Below the pieces are notes generated by a model, which saw nothing but the letters and a program-made list of their open reading frames with translations, ran no database searches and was not told where the DNA came from. The translations under genes were made by a program, and so were the position numbers. Positions 1 to 8,356 of a DNA stretch of 64,000 bases are shown piece after piece. Within the stretch, counting starts at the first letter, position 1, and each line of letters opens with the position of its first letter. Source of the DNA: Rhizobium acidisoli (GTDB lineage: Bacteria; Pseudomonadota; Alphaproteobacteria; Rhizobiales; Rhizobiaceae). The stretch spans positions 186,001-250,000 of the forward strand of contig NZ_CP035001.1 of the NCBI RefSeq assembly GCF_002531755.2. The letters are read 5' to 3'.

Positions 1-120
1 AAGGCAGGCGCGCTGATCACCACAGGCACGTTGAGCGGCGCGATCGAACTGACTGAACCTGGCGATATCGATATTCTGTTCGGGGACAGCAGACTGCACT
101 TTTCCGTGTCAAAGGGTTAA
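1..120 (+). CDS. C-terminal end of a 2-keto-4-pentenoate hydratase/FAH-like protein (5' partial)
   Basis: The window opens inside a reading frame that runs from base 1 to a TAA at 118-120, giving the last 39 residues of a protein. The tail contains ITTGTLSGAIELTEPGD followed by a short Phe-Gly strand. This resembles the C-terminal 'AGD-ISTGTxTG-x-PGD-FG' signature of 2-oxopent-4-enoate hydratases and related fumarylacetoacetate-hydrolase-fold enzymes, which act on 2-keto acids in aromatic degradation. The gene starts outside the window, so the assignment rests on this short tail only and is tentative. The next gene is about 100 bases downstream on the same strand. Confidence 0.5.
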   Translation, partial: KAGALITTGTLSGAIELTEPGDIDILFGDSRLHFSVSKG

Positions 121-218
121 TGTCCGAAACGTAAGTTGACAATTCCGGTTTAGTTTTGCAGGGAAAGGGAGGGCTCGCCCTCCCGAGCCCGTTCGCAGCG
201 CCGAACCTGGAGCAGACC

Positions 219-998
219 ATGCCTTCGCCTTTCCTTGCCCTGTCGGGAATCGAATATGCCATCGGGCCGAAATCCATTCTGCATGGCATCGACCTGACGC
301 TCGAGCAGCGCCGCATCTACGGTCTGGTGGGGCCGAACGGCTCCGGCAAGAGCACGCTTTTGAAGATCATCGCCCGCCAGGTTGCGGCGAAGTCCGGCGC
401 CATCGCCTTTGGCGGCAAGCCGGCCGGTGATTGGGGCGCGCGCGAATTTGCCCGGCACGTCGCCTATATGCCGCAATTTACGCCGGCAACCGACGGCATG
501 ACCGTGCGGGAACTGATCGCGCTCGGCCGTTTTCCCTGGCACGGCACGCTCGGCCGCTTCACCGCCACCGATCGCAACAAGGTCGAGGAAGCGATCGTCC
601 GCACCGAGCTCGAGAATTTTGCCGACCGTCTCGTCGCCAATATGTCCGGCGGCGAGCGTCAGCGCGCCTGGATCGCCATGATGCTCGCCCAGGACGCCCG
701 TTGCCTGCTGCTGGACGAGCCGACGTCGGCGCTCGACCTCGCCCATCAGGCAAGCGTCCTCTCATTGGTGCAGGAGCTCAGCCACGAACGCGGGCTGACC
801 GTGATCATCGTGCTGCACGACATCAACCTCGCTGCACGCTATTGCGACGCGATCGTCGCGCTCAACCGCGGCCGGATCACCGCCGAAGGCACGCCCACGG
901 AGATCATGCAGACTGACAAGCTGCAGTCGATTTTCGGCGTTGGGATGGGCGTCTTTCCGCATCCGGTGCGCAACGAGCCGGTCAGCTATCTTCTATAG
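219..998 (+). CDS. ABC transporter ATP-binding protein, ferric-siderophore (FecE/FhuC) type
   Basis: This is a 259-residue ATPase subunit of an iron-complex-type ABC importer, energising uptake through an inner-membrane permease that is not in this window. Visible motifs are Walker A GPNGSGKS (about residues 38-45), the signature MSGGERQR, Walker B CLLLDEPTSALD and the H-loop in VLHDINLA. The spacing and the ending VFPHPVRNEPVSYLL are typical of FhuC/FecE proteins. The frame is open back to a TTG at 156, but I chose the ATG at 219: it has GGAG upstream and gives the normal N-terminus. The gene converges on the dehydrogenase gene that ends at 1005. The exact siderophore cannot be inferred. Confidence 0.85.
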   Translation: MPSPFLALSGIEYAIGPKSILHGIDLTLEQRRIYGLVGPNGSGKSTLLKIIARQVAAKSGAIAFGGKPAGDWGAREFARHVAYMPQFTPATDGMTVRELIALGRFPWHGTLGRFTATDRNKVEEAIVRTELENFADRLVANMSGGERQRAWIAMMLAQDARCLLLDEPTSALDLAHQASVLSLVQELSHERGLTVIIVLHDINLAARYCDAIVALNRGRITAEGTPTEIMQTDKLQSIFGVGMGVFPHPVRNEPVSYLL

Positions 999-1004
999 TA
1001 TCGT

Positions 1005-1886
1005 CTACGGCTTTTCCCGGAACATCTCGATGATGGCGGAGAAATCCCGTCCGCCATTGCCTTGCTTTTCGAAGAGCGCAAAAAGCTGGGCCGCCTCTGC
1101 CCCCATCGGCGTTGACGCGCCGCTCGCCAGCGCCGCCTCCTGCGACAGTCTCAGATCCTTCAGCATCAGCGCCGCGGCAAAGCCCGGCTTGTAGTCGTTG
1201 TTCGCCGGCGACGTCGGCACCGGCCCGGGCACCGGGCAATAGGTATTGATCGACCAGCACTGACCGGATGAAGTCGAGGCGACGTCGAACAGCGCCTGGT
1301 GCGAGAGGCCGAGTTTTTCGGCGAGCACGAAGGCCTCGCAGACGCCGACCATCGAGATGCCGAGGATCATGTTGTTGCAGATCTTCGCCGCCTGGCCGGC
1401 ACCGGCCTCGCCGCAATGGACGATCTTCTTGCCCATCGCCTCGAGAATGGGTTTCGCCCTGGTGAAGGCCTCGTCCGAGCCGCCCGCCATGAAGGTGAGT
1501 GTGCCGGCGCTCGCCCCGCCGGTGCCGCCGGAGACGGGCGCGTCGAGCGACAGGCAGCTTGCGGCCTTGGCCATCTCATGCGCCTTGCGGCTGCTCTCGA
1601 CATCGATCGTCGAGCAATCGATGACCAGCGTGTCCTGCGCGGCGGTCTGCAGGATATCGGTCCAGGCCGTCAGCACATGCCTGCCCTGCGGCAGCATTGT
1701 GATGACGATCTCGGCGTCCTTGACCGCCTGACTGGCATGGCTTGCCGGTTTGACGCCGCCTTCCTCGGCCGCCTTCAGCACGGAGGCCGCGAGATCGAAG
1801 CCGAGGACCTCGTGATCCGATTTGACGAGATTGGCCGCCATCGGCCCGCCCATATTGCCAAGCCCGATGAATGCGATCCTTGCCAT
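1005..1886 (-). CDS. mmsB: 3-hydroxyisobutyrate dehydrogenase family protein
   Basis: This 293-residue NAD(P)-dependent beta-hydroxyacid dehydrogenase begins with the Rossmann motif FIGLGNMGGPMA. It carries the substrate-binding motif DAPVSGGTGGA and the catalytic-lysine stretch GAGQAAKICNN. Family members oxidise 3-hydroxyisobutyrate to methylmalonate semialdehyde in valine degradation; relatives use tartronate semialdehyde or other 2-methyl-3-hydroxyacids. It is the last gene of the minus-strand cluster, 9 bases after the GMC oxidoreductase and downstream of a complete branched-chain-amino-acid-type ABC importer. This fits a role in breaking down the imported compound. The HIBADH assignment is firm at family level and likely at substrate level. 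Confidence 0.85.
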   Translation of the reverse strand: MARIAFIGLGNMGGPMAANLVKSDHEVLGFDLAASVLKAAEEGGVKPASHASQAVKDAEIVITMLPQGRHVLTAWTDILQTAAQDTLVIDCSTIDVESSRKAHEMAKAASCLSLDAPVSGGTGGASAGTLTFMAGGSDEAFTRAKPILEAMGKKIVHCGEAGAGQAAKICNNMILGISMVGVCEAFVLAEKLGLSHQALFDVASTSSGQCWSINTYCPVPGPVPTSPANNDYKPGFAAALMLKDLRLSQEAALASGASTPMGAEAAQLFALFEKQGNGGRDFSAIIEMFREKP

Positions 1887-1895
1887 GGTCTTCTC

Positions 1896-3491
1896 CTATC
1901 GATTGTCTTCGAGGATCATCGCCGCTGCCTTTTCGGCGATCATGATCGTCGGCGAATTGGTGTTGCCTGAGATGATCGACGGCATCACCGAGGCGTCAGC
2001 GATCCTGAGCTTGCCGAGCGCCCGCAGTTTCAGCCGGGGATCGACGACGCTGTCCCTGTCGGCGCCCATGCGGCAGGTGCCGACGGGATGGAAGATCGTC
2101 GTGCCGATTTCGCCCGCCGCCCGCTCCAGATCGGCCTCGGTCTGATAGTCGGGCCCCGGCTTGAATTCCTCCGGCTTGAACCGTGCGAAGGAAGGCTGCG
2201 CGACGATCTTGCGCGTCAACCGTATCGAACGGACAGCTATGTCACGATCGCGCTGCGTCGAGAGGTATTTCGGGCTGATCGTCGGCTGGGCGGCAAAATC
2301 CGGGCTCGACAGATGCACAGAACCCCGGCTTTCCGGCCTCAGATTGCAGACGCTTGCGGTGATTGCCGGGAAGGGATGGACGGGATCGCCGAACTTCTCC
2401 AGCGAGACCGGCTGCACGTGATATTGCAGGTCGGGCGTTTCCCGGTCCGGCCCCGAGCGGGTGAAGATGCCGAGCTGGCTCGGCGCCATCGCCATCGGCC
2501 CGGAGCGGCGGACGAGATATTCGAGCCCGATCGCCGCCTTGCCGATCAGCTTCGTCGCCTTCTCGTTCAGCGTTGGAACGCCGGTCACCTTATAGGCGAG
2601 CCGCAGCTGCAGATGGTCCTGCAGGTTCTCGCCGACGCCCTTCACCTCGGAAATGACATCGACGCCCGCCCGCTGGAGAACCTCGCCCCTGCCGATGCCC
2701 GAGAGTTCCAGAATATGCGGCGAGCCGATCGACCCGGCCGAAAGAACGGTTTCCTTTCCGGCATAGGCGCGTTTCGCCACGCCATCGTGCTGGAATTCAA
2801 CGCCGGCGACGGCCCCCTCCTCGACCAGCAGCCGCCGAACCTGTGCCTTGGTCAGCACGGTCAGATTGGAGCGTTTCCGCGCCGGGCGCAGGAAGGCTTT
2901 CGAGGTGTTCCAGCGAATGCCGGAACGCTGGTTGACGTCGAAATAGCCGGACCCTTCATTGCTGCCGCGGTTGAAATCCGCCGTCTCTGGAATGCCTGCC
3001 TCTTTCGCCGCCTGCTGGAAGGCATCGAGCACGGCCCAGCGCACGCGCGCCCTTTCGATGCGCCATTCGCCGCCGGCGCCATGCATCTCGTCTTCGCCGC
3101 GATAGAAATCCTCGGACTTGCGGAAGAAGGGCAGAACATCGTCCCAACCCCAGCCACTGCAGCCCATCTGCCGCCAGAGGTCGTAATCGCGCGCCTGGCC
3201 GCGCATATAGATCATGCCGTTGATCGACGAGCAGCCGCCGAGCACCTTGCCGCGGGGATAACTCAGCGCCCGGCCGTTCAATCCGGCTTCCGGCGCCGTG
3301 GTGAAACACCAGTCGGTGCGCGGATTATTGATGCAATAGAGATAACCGACCGGGATATGGATCCAGTGGTAATTGTCGCTGCCCCCGGCTTCCAACAGCA
3401 GCACCCGGCTCCTGCCATCGGCCGACAGCCGGTTGGCAAGTACGCAGCCGGCACTGCCCGCCCCGATGATGATATAGTCGTACCGATCCAT
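1896..3491 (-). CDS. GMC-family FAD oxidoreductase (choline/alcohol dehydrogenase-like)
   Basis: This 531-residue glucose-methanol-choline oxidoreductase has the N-terminal ADP-binding motif [17 protein letters not shown], the GMC signature around [16 protein letters not shown], and the C-terminal catalytic region [10 protein letters not shown] with the later N-S-P-T motif (SGNTNSPT). These enzymes oxidise primary alcohols to aldehydes with FAD and an electron acceptor. Choline dehydrogenase, PEG dehydrogenase and other alcohol dehydrogenases share the fold, and the neighbours do not include a betaine-aldehyde dehydrogenase, so choline is not implied. The start is ATG 3491; a GTG at 3506 in the same frame has GGAG upstream and is an alternative. 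The gene lies between livM and mmsB. Confidence 0.85.
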   Translation of the reverse strand: MDRYDYIIIGAGSAGCVLANRLSADGRSRVLLLEAGGSDNYHWIHIPVGYLYCINNPRTDWCFTTAPEAGLNGRALSYPRGKVLGGCSSINGMIYMRGQARDYDLWRQMGCSGWGWDDVLPFFRKSEDFYRGEDEMHGAGGEWRIERARVRWAVLDAFQQAAKEAGIPETADFNRGSNEGSGYFDVNQRSGIRWNTSKAFLRPARKRSNLTVLTKAQVRRLLVEEGAVAGVEFQHDGVAKRAYAGKETVLSAGSIGSPHILELSGIGRGEVLQRAGVDVISEVKGVGENLQDHLQLRLAYKVTGVPTLNEKATKLIGKAAIGLEYLVRRSGPMAMAPSQLGIFTRSGPDRETPDLQYHVQPVSLEKFGDPVHPFPAITASVCNLRPESRGSVHLSSPDFAAQPTISPKYLSTQRDRDIAVRSIRLTRKIVAQPSFARFKPEEFKPGPDYQTEADLERAAGEIGTTIFHPVGTCRMGADRDSVVDPRLKLRALGKLRIADASVMPSIISGNTNSPTIMIAEKAAAMILEDNR

Positions 3492-3529
3492 ATGCGCGCC
3501 CCGCACGAAACTCCAGATGCTTGCCGCTT

Positions 3530-3592
3530 CCCTCTCCCCGCGGGACGGGGAGAGGGAGAGTCGCAGCGCCGCCGCCTGTCTCGAAAGACAGG
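3530..3592. repeat. Two nested palindromes in the livM-GMC intergenic gap
   Basis: A perfect 11-bp inverted repeat (CCCTCTCCCCG at 3530-3540, CGGGGAGAGGG at 3546-3556, 5-base loop) is followed by a perfect 7-bp hairpin CCTGTCT-cgaa-AGACAGG at 3575-3592. They sit in the only sizeable gap of the liv cluster. The first resembles CTCTCCCC-rich rhizobial intergenic palindromes; either could act as an RNA stem that limits read-through or protects upstream mRNA. Confidence 0.6.
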
Positions 3593-3603
3593 GGTCCGCC
3601 CGT

Positions 3604-4593
3604 TCAGCGGCGATAGACGAAGCCCAATTTCCGCCCCAGCCGCGAGGCGTAGAACTCGCCGATGATGCCGCGGCGGAAGATCAGCACGCAGACCATGAAG
3701 ACGATGCCGGTGATGATCGTCACCGGGAATTCCGAGGTGGCGAGATAGTTTTCCAGCGCCACCACCAGCCCGGCGCCGAAGAGCGGCCCGATCAGCGTGC
3801 CGATGCCGCCGAGCAGCGTCATCAGGATCACCTCGCCCGACATCTGCCAGGCGACGTCGGTCAAAGTCGCGAATTGGAAGACGATCGATTTTACCGCGCC
3901 CGCCAGCCCGGCAAGCGCCGCCGACATGACGAAGGCGCCGAGCTTGTAGCGCGCCACCGAATAACCGAGCGAGATCGCCCGGTTTTCGTTCTCGCGGATC
4001 GATTTCAGGATCATGCCGAAGGGCGAATTGATGAAACGCCAGATGATCAGCACGCCGATGATGAACACACCAAGCACGAAATAATACATGTTGGTCGAGC
4101 TGTTCAGATCGATGAAGCCGAAGAGATGGCCGCGCGGCACCGCCTGGATGCCGTCCTCACCTTCGGTAAACTTCGCCTGCAGGCAGAAGAAGAAGAACAT
4201 CTGCGACAGCGCCAGCGTGATCATCGCGAAATAGATGCCCTGGCGGCGGATGGCGAAAAAGCCCATCACCAACCCGAGGAACGCCGCGCCCGCCACGCCG
4301 ATCAGGATGCCGAGTTCCGGCGGCAGACCCCATGTCTTCACCGTATAGGCGGTGAAATAAGCCGCCCCGCCGAAGAAGGTGGCATGGCCGAAGGACAGCA
4401 GCCCGGTATAACCGAGCAGCAGGTTGAAGGCGCAGGCAAACAGCGCGAAGCACAGCAGCTTCATCAGGAAGATCGGATAGAAAAAGAAGGGTGCGAGCAG
4501 CAGAAGCAGCAGCCCGATGGCGAGGAACCCCGCCTGGACCGAAAGGGCGGTGCGGCTTCTTTCCGTGCGGATGGTGTCGGTGATGTCAGCCAT
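3604..4593 (-). CDS. livM: Branched-chain amino acid-type ABC transporter permease LivM
   Basis: This 329-residue polytopic membrane protein has the LivM fold, with about eight to ten hydrophobic segments and the conserved cytoplasmic coupling region [21 protein letters not shown] (EAA-like loop). It pairs with LivH to form the inner-membrane channel of a hydrophobic-amino-acid-type importer. It begins one base after the livH stop codon, so the two are translationally coupled. The substrate could be a branched-chain amino acid, but HAAT permeases also carry amides, urea and aromatic or hydroxy acids. The downstream GMC and HIBADH genes hint at a hydroxylated substrate. Confidence 0.9.
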   Translation of the reverse strand: MADITDTIRTERSRTALSVQAGFLAIGLLLLLLAPFFFYPIFLMKLLCFALFACAFNLLLGYTGLLSFGHATFFGGAAYFTAYTVKTWGLPPELGILIGVAGAAFLGLVMGFFAIRRQGIYFAMITLALSQMFFFFCLQAKFTEGEDGIQAVPRGHLFGFIDLNSSTNMYYFVLGVFIIGVLIIWRFINSPFGMILKSIRENENRAISLGYSVARYKLGAFVMSAALAGLAGAVKSIVFQFATLTDVAWQMSGEVILMTLLGGIGTLIGPLFGAGLVVALENYLATSEFPVTIITGIVFMVCVLIFRRGIIGEFYASRLGRKLGFVYRR

Positions 4594-4594
4594 G

Positions 4595-5482
4595 TCAAGC
4601 GTCCCGGCCGAAGAGGCCCGCGGGCCTGATGAGAAGCACGATCGCCATGATGACGAAGATCACGATGTTAGAGGCCTCGGGATAGAAGACCTTGGTCAGG
4701 CCCTCGGCGATGCCGAGCACATAACCGGTGATGATCGCGCCCATGATCGATCCCATGCCGCCGACGACCACCACGGCGAAGACGACGATGATCATGTTCG
4801 AGCCCATCAGCGGCGAGACCTGGTAGATCGGCGCCGCCAGCACGCCGGCAAAGGCGGCAAGACCGGCGCCGAGCGCGTAGGTCAGCGTCAGCAGCACCGG
4901 CACGTTGACCCCGAAGACCTGCACCAGCACAGCGTTTTCGGTCGCGGCCCGGAGATAGGCGCCGAGTTTGGTCTTCTCGATCAGCAGCCATGTGCCGAGG
5001 CAGACGACCAGCGAGACGACCACCACCCAGCCGCGATAAATCGGCAGGAACATGAAGCCGAGATTGGCGCCGCCGGCAAGTGCTGCCGGCGTCGCATAGG
5101 GCTGGCCGGAGGAGCCGTAGAGATAGCGGAAGGTGCCTTCGACTGCCAGCGCCAGCCCGAAGGTGAAGAGCAGGCCGTAGAGCGGATCGAGGTCGTAGAG
5201 CCGGCGCAGGAACAGCCGCTCGATGATCGCACCGCCAAGACCGACGATGACGGGCGCCAGGATCAGCGACGGCCAGTAGCCGATGCCGGCATAGGTGAGC
5301 AGCAGATAGGCGACGAAGGCGCCGAGCATATATTGCGCGCCATGGGCGAAGTTGATCACCCTGAGCAGGCCGAAAATGATGGCGAGGCCGAGGCTGAGCA
5401 GCGCGTAGAACGAGCCGTTGATCAGGCCGATCAGCAGCTGGCCGAGCAACGCCTGCAGGGGAATGCCGAAGATCATCGTCAT
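4595..5482 (-). CDS. livH: Branched-chain amino acid-type ABC transporter permease LivH
   Basis: This 295-residue permease shows the LivH hallmarks: N-terminal GLINGSFYALLSLGLAIIFG, then LRVINFAHGAQYMLGAF, and the coupling helix RAATENAVLVQVFGVN. The frame remains open upstream, but ATG 5482 is chosen because it follows the livF stop by four bases, has GGAG upstream inside the end of livF, and gives the standard N-terminus. It forms a heterodimer with LivM in the inner membrane. Its C-terminus (LLIRPAGLFGRD) is the usual LivH ending, indicating a full-length protein. Confidence 0.9.
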   Translation of the reverse strand: MTMIFGIPLQALLGQLLIGLINGSFYALLSLGLAIIFGLLRVINFAHGAQYMLGAFVAYLLLTYAGIGYWPSLILAPVIVGLGGAIIERLFLRRLYDLDPLYGLLFTFGLALAVEGTFRYLYGSSGQPYATPAALAGGANLGFMFLPIYRGWVVVVSLVVCLGTWLLIEKTKLGAYLRAATENAVLVQVFGVNVPVLLTLTYALGAGLAAFAGVLAAPIYQVSPLMGSNMIIVVFAVVVVGGMGSIMGAIITGYVLGIAEGLTKVFYPEASNIVIFVIMAIVLLIRPAGLFGRDA

Positions 5483-5486
5483 CTGG

Positions 5487-6188
5487 TCATACTCCCAGAA
5501 CCTTGTGCAGCGTATCCATGCGCTGCGGCAGTTCGCCGACCGGGAATTCCGACACCATCTGCCCATGATCCATCAGATAAAAGCGATCGGCAATACGGCT
5601 GGCGAAACGGAAGTTCTGCTCGACGAGCAGGATCGTCATGCCGCGTCCTTTCAGGGTCTGCAGCACCTCGCCGATGCGCTGGACGATGACCGGGGCAAGC
5701 CCCTCCGTCGGCTCGTCGAGAATGAGCAACCGGACGCCGGTGCGCAGGATCCGGGCGATCGCCAGCATTTGCTGCTCGCCGCCTGATAGTTTGGTGCCCG
5801 GGCTGCCGCGGCGCTCGTAGAGATTGGGGAAAAGCTCGTAGATCTCGTCGAGCGTCATGCCGCCCTTTGCCACGACAGGCGGCAGCAGCAGGTTTTCCGA
5901 CACGGTGAGCGTCGAGAAGATGCCGCGCTCCTCCGGCACGAAGCCGATGCCGCGATGCGCCGTCTTGTGCAGCGGCACCTGCATCATGTCGCTGCCGGCA
6001 AAGCTGATCCTGCCCTTGCGGGCCCGCACGATGCCGGTGATGGTGCGCAGCGTCGTCGTCTTGCCGACGCCGTTGCGGCCGAGAATGGTGATCGTCTCGC
6101 CTTCGGCCACCCGCATGTCGACGCCGTGCAGGACATGACTTTCGCCGTACCAGGCGTTCAGTCCCTGGATTTCGAGGAGAGCGGCCAT
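5487..6188 (-). CDS. livF: Branched-chain amino acid-type ABC transporter ATPase LivF
   Basis: This 233-residue ATPase has Walker A GRNGVGKTT (about residues 38-46), the LivF-typical LSGGEQQMLAIARIL signature, Walker B LLILDEPTEGLAP and the switch region VEQNFRFA. The gene overlaps the end of livG by one base (TGATG), which decides the start at 6188. It works with LivG on the cytoplasmic face of the LivHM channel. Length and motifs are standard, and nothing suggests inactivation. Confidence 0.92.
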   Translation of the reverse strand: MAALLEIQGLNAWYGESHVLHGVDMRVAEGETITILGRNGVGKTTTLRTITGIVRARKGRISFAGSDMMQVPLHKTAHRGIGFVPEERGIFSTLTVSENLLLPPVVAKGGMTLDEIYELFPNLYERRGSPGTKLSGGEQQMLAIARILRTGVRLLILDEPTEGLAPVIVQRIGEVLQTLKGRGMTILLVEQNFRFASRIADRFYLMDHGQMVSEFPVGELPQRMDTLHKVLGV

Positions 6189-6970
6189 CAATGCTCCTCC
6201 GTGCCCATATAGGCGACGCGCACGCGCTCGTCCTGGCTGACGGTGGCATAATCGCCCTCGGCAAGGATCTCGCCGCGCTGCAGGACGGTGACATGCTGGC
6301 AGATATTGGCGACGACGGAGAGATTGTGCTCGACCATCAGCACCGCCCGGTCGCGGGCGACGTCGCGGATGATCGCCGAGACGACGCCGACATCCTCAAG
6401 CCCCATGCCGGCCATCGGCTCGTCGAGCAGCAGCACCTTCGGATCGAGCGCCAGCGTGGTGGCGATCTCCAGCACCCGCTTGCGGCCATAGGAAAGATCG
6501 GCGGCGATATGATCGCGCTCCTTGGAAAGCCCGACGCTGGCGAGCAACTGCTCGGCGCGTTCGTTCAGCCGGTCGAGCGCCGAAAGCGGCCGCCAGAACT
6601 GGGTGGAAAGATTGTTCGGCCGCTGCAGCGCCACGCGCACATTGTCGAGCACCGAGAGATGCGGGAAGACCGCCGAGATCTGGAAGGAGCGCACCAGCCC
6701 CATGCGCGCCACCTTGTCGGGCGGCGTTCCGGTGATGTCGGTGCCCATCAGCGTGATCGTGCCCGATGTCGGCTGCAGGAACTTGGTCAGCAGGTTGAAG
6801 ACCGTGGTCTTGCCGGCGCCGTTCGGGCCGATCAGCGCATGCACGCTGGCGTCATGCACGTCGAGATCGACGTTCTTGACGGCGGTGAAGCCGCCGAAAT
6901 CGCGGCGCAGGCCGCGGGCGGACAAGACCACCCGCGGCTTTTCCTGAGTTTCAATCGCGGAAACCGCCAT
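6188..6970 (-). CDS. livG: Branched-chain amino acid-type ABC transporter ATPase LivG
   Basis: This 260-residue ATPase has Walker A GPNGAGKTT, the segment VRSFQISAVFPHLSVLDNV (Q-loop region), Walker B VLLLDEPMAGMG and the H-loop VEHNLSVVA. The signature reads LSYGRKRVLEIA, the LivG-type variant of LSGG. The frame is open for 31 residues upstream, but ATG 6970 is preferred because it lies five bases after the stop of the binding-protein gene. It pairs with LivF as the motor of the importer. Confidence 0.9.
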   Translation of the reverse strand: MAVSAIETQEKPRVVLSARGLRRDFGGFTAVKNVDLDVHDASVHALIGPNGAGKTTVFNLLTKFLQPTSGTITLMGTDITGTPPDKVARMGLVRSFQISAVFPHLSVLDNVRVALQRPNNLSTQFWRPLSALDRLNERAEQLLASVGLSKERDHIAADLSYGRKRVLEIATTLALDPKVLLLDEPMAGMGLEDVGVVSAIIRDVARDRAVLMVEHNLSVVANICQHVTVLQRGEILAEGDYATVSQDERVRVAYMGTEEH

Positions 6971-6975
6971 TGCGC

Positions 6976-8181
6976 TCACTTCACCAGATCGCAGCCGCTC
7001 TTGGCGGGGTCGATATAGGCTTCCTTGCCGGGAATGGTGGCGAGAACGTTGAAGTAGTCCCACGGCTCCTTGCTGTCGGCCGGCTTCTTGACCTGCAGCA
7101 GGTACATGTCGTGGATCATGCGGCCGTTGGCGCCGACCGTGCCGCCACGGCCGAAGACGTCATCGACAGGCATTTCATGCAGTTGTTTGGCGACGGCTTC
7201 CGTCTCGTCGGTTCCGGCTTTCTGCACCGCCTTCAGATATTGCATCACCGCCGAATAGGTGCCGGTATGGATCATGTTGGGCATCTTGCCGGTGCGGGCG
7301 AAGAATTTCTTGGCGAAGGCGCGGCTGTCGTCGTCGCGGTTCCAATAAAAGCCTTCGGTCAGCGTCAGCCCCTGCGCCGCCTCGAGGCCGAGACCATGGA
7401 CTTCGGCGAGCGTGAAGAGCAGCGCCGCCAGATGCTGGCCGCCCTGGGTAATGCCGAATTCGGCCGCCTGCTTGATGGCGTTCGAGGTATCCAGGCCGGC
7501 ATTGGCGAGGCCGATCACCTTGGCGCCGGATGATTGTGCCTGCAGCAGGAAGGACGAGAAGTCCTGGGTCGACAGCGGATGGCGGACGGCGCCGACGACC
7601 GTGCCGCCGCTGGCCTTGACATAGTCGGTGGTCTGCTGCTCCAGCGAATAGCCGAAAGCATAGTCGGCGGTCAGGAAGAACCAGCTGTCGCCGCCCTGCT
7701 TGACCAGCGCGCCACCGGTGCCGACGGCGAGCGCATGGGTGTCGTAGGCCCAATGGAAGCCGTAAGGCGAGCAGGCCTTGCCGGTGAGATCCGTCGTCGC
7801 CGCACCGGTGACGATGTCGATCTTTTTCTTTTCCTTGGCGATCGCCTGCACGGCGAGCGCCACCGACGAGGTCGTCAACTCCATGATCGCATCCACCTGC
7901 TCGGTGTCATACCACTGGCGGGCGATGTTGGAGGCAATATCGGGCTTGTTCTGGTGGTCGGCATCGACGATCTCGACCGGCACACCAAGTACCTTGCCGC
8001 CGAAATCCTCGACCGCCATCTTGGCGGCTTCGACGGAAGACTTGCCGCCAAAGTCGGCATAAACGCCCGACTGGTCGTTCAGGATGCCGATCTTGACCTT
8101 GCCGTCGGTCGCGCTCTGCGCGAGCACCGCTGTGCTGCTCGCAAGCAGAAATGCAACTGATGCAATGAGATTCTTACGCAT
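6976..8181 (-). CDS. livK: Periplasmic substrate-binding protein, LivK/HAAT type
   Basis: This 401-residue type I periplasmic binding protein has an N-terminal signal peptide (MRKNLIASVAFLLASSTAVLA, cleavage after AQ or A) followed by KVKIGILNDQSGVYADFGG, the standard HAAT entry strand. It is long for a leucine-binding protein (about 370). Sequences such as GFHWAYDTHALAVGTGGALV match the subfamily often annotated for unknown organic acids or amides. A strong Shine-Dalgarno (GGGAGGAG) lies just upstream. It is the first gene of the minus-strand cluster, and its promoter must lie in the gap shared with the divergent LysR gene. Confidence 0.9.
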   Translation of the reverse strand: MRKNLIASVAFLLASSTAVLAQSATDGKVKIGILNDQSGVYADFGGKSSVEAAKMAVEDFGGKVLGVPVEIVDADHQNKPDIASNIARQWYDTEQVDAIMELTTSSVALAVQAIAKEKKKIDIVTGAATTDLTGKACSPYGFHWAYDTHALAVGTGGALVKQGGDSWFFLTADYAFGYSLEQQTTDYVKASGGTVVGAVRHPLSTQDFSSFLLQAQSSGAKVIGLANAGLDTSNAIKQAAEFGITQGGQHLAALLFTLAEVHGLGLEAAQGLTLTEGFYWNRDDDSRAFAKKFFARTGKMPNMIHTGTYSAVMQYLKAVQKAGTDETEAVAKQLHEMPVDDVFGRGGTVGANGRMIHDMYLLQVKKPADSKEPWDYFNVLATIPGKEAYIDPAKSGCDLVK

Positions 8182-8318
8182 ATTCTCTCCTCCCAGAGAT
8201 GAGCCAGATTGCGGGTCTGTTCAGATTTGGCCAGCCGCACTCCTCAGAACGGCGGACCCTGTCCCTACGATCACGGAAATTCCGCGTTGAAGCAACGGGT
8301 GGTTTACAACTAATTCCA

Positions 8319-8346
8319 AACAGTATCTGTTCGTTTTTGAACAGAT
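8319..8346. promoter_or_regulatory. Palindromic operator with three CTGTT/AACAG half-sites between livK and the lysR gene
   Basis: AACAG-tat-CTGTT (8319-8331) is a perfect inverted repeat. Its right half is reused in a second perfect repeat, ATCTGTTC (8325-8332) and GAACAGAT (8339-8346), with a 6-base loop. Alternating half-sites in the intergenic region of a divergent LysR gene are the classical layout of recognition and activation sites for LysR regulators. The right-most half overlaps the first possible ATG of the regulator, supporting the later start at 8357. The role is inferred. Confidence 0.6.
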
Positions 8347-8356
8347 GGGGATCGCG

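Noticed and set aside
136..141. TTGACA resembling a -35 box before the siderophore-type ATPase
   Set aside because: No -10 hexamer at 16-18 bases, so I do not call a promoter.
2088..3665. 525-codon plus-strand ORF opposite the GMC oxidoreductase
   Set aside because: It is the antisense shadow of a clear GMC gene, with no Shine-Dalgarno and no recognisable protein; long antisense frames are expected in GC-rich DNA with strong third-position bias.
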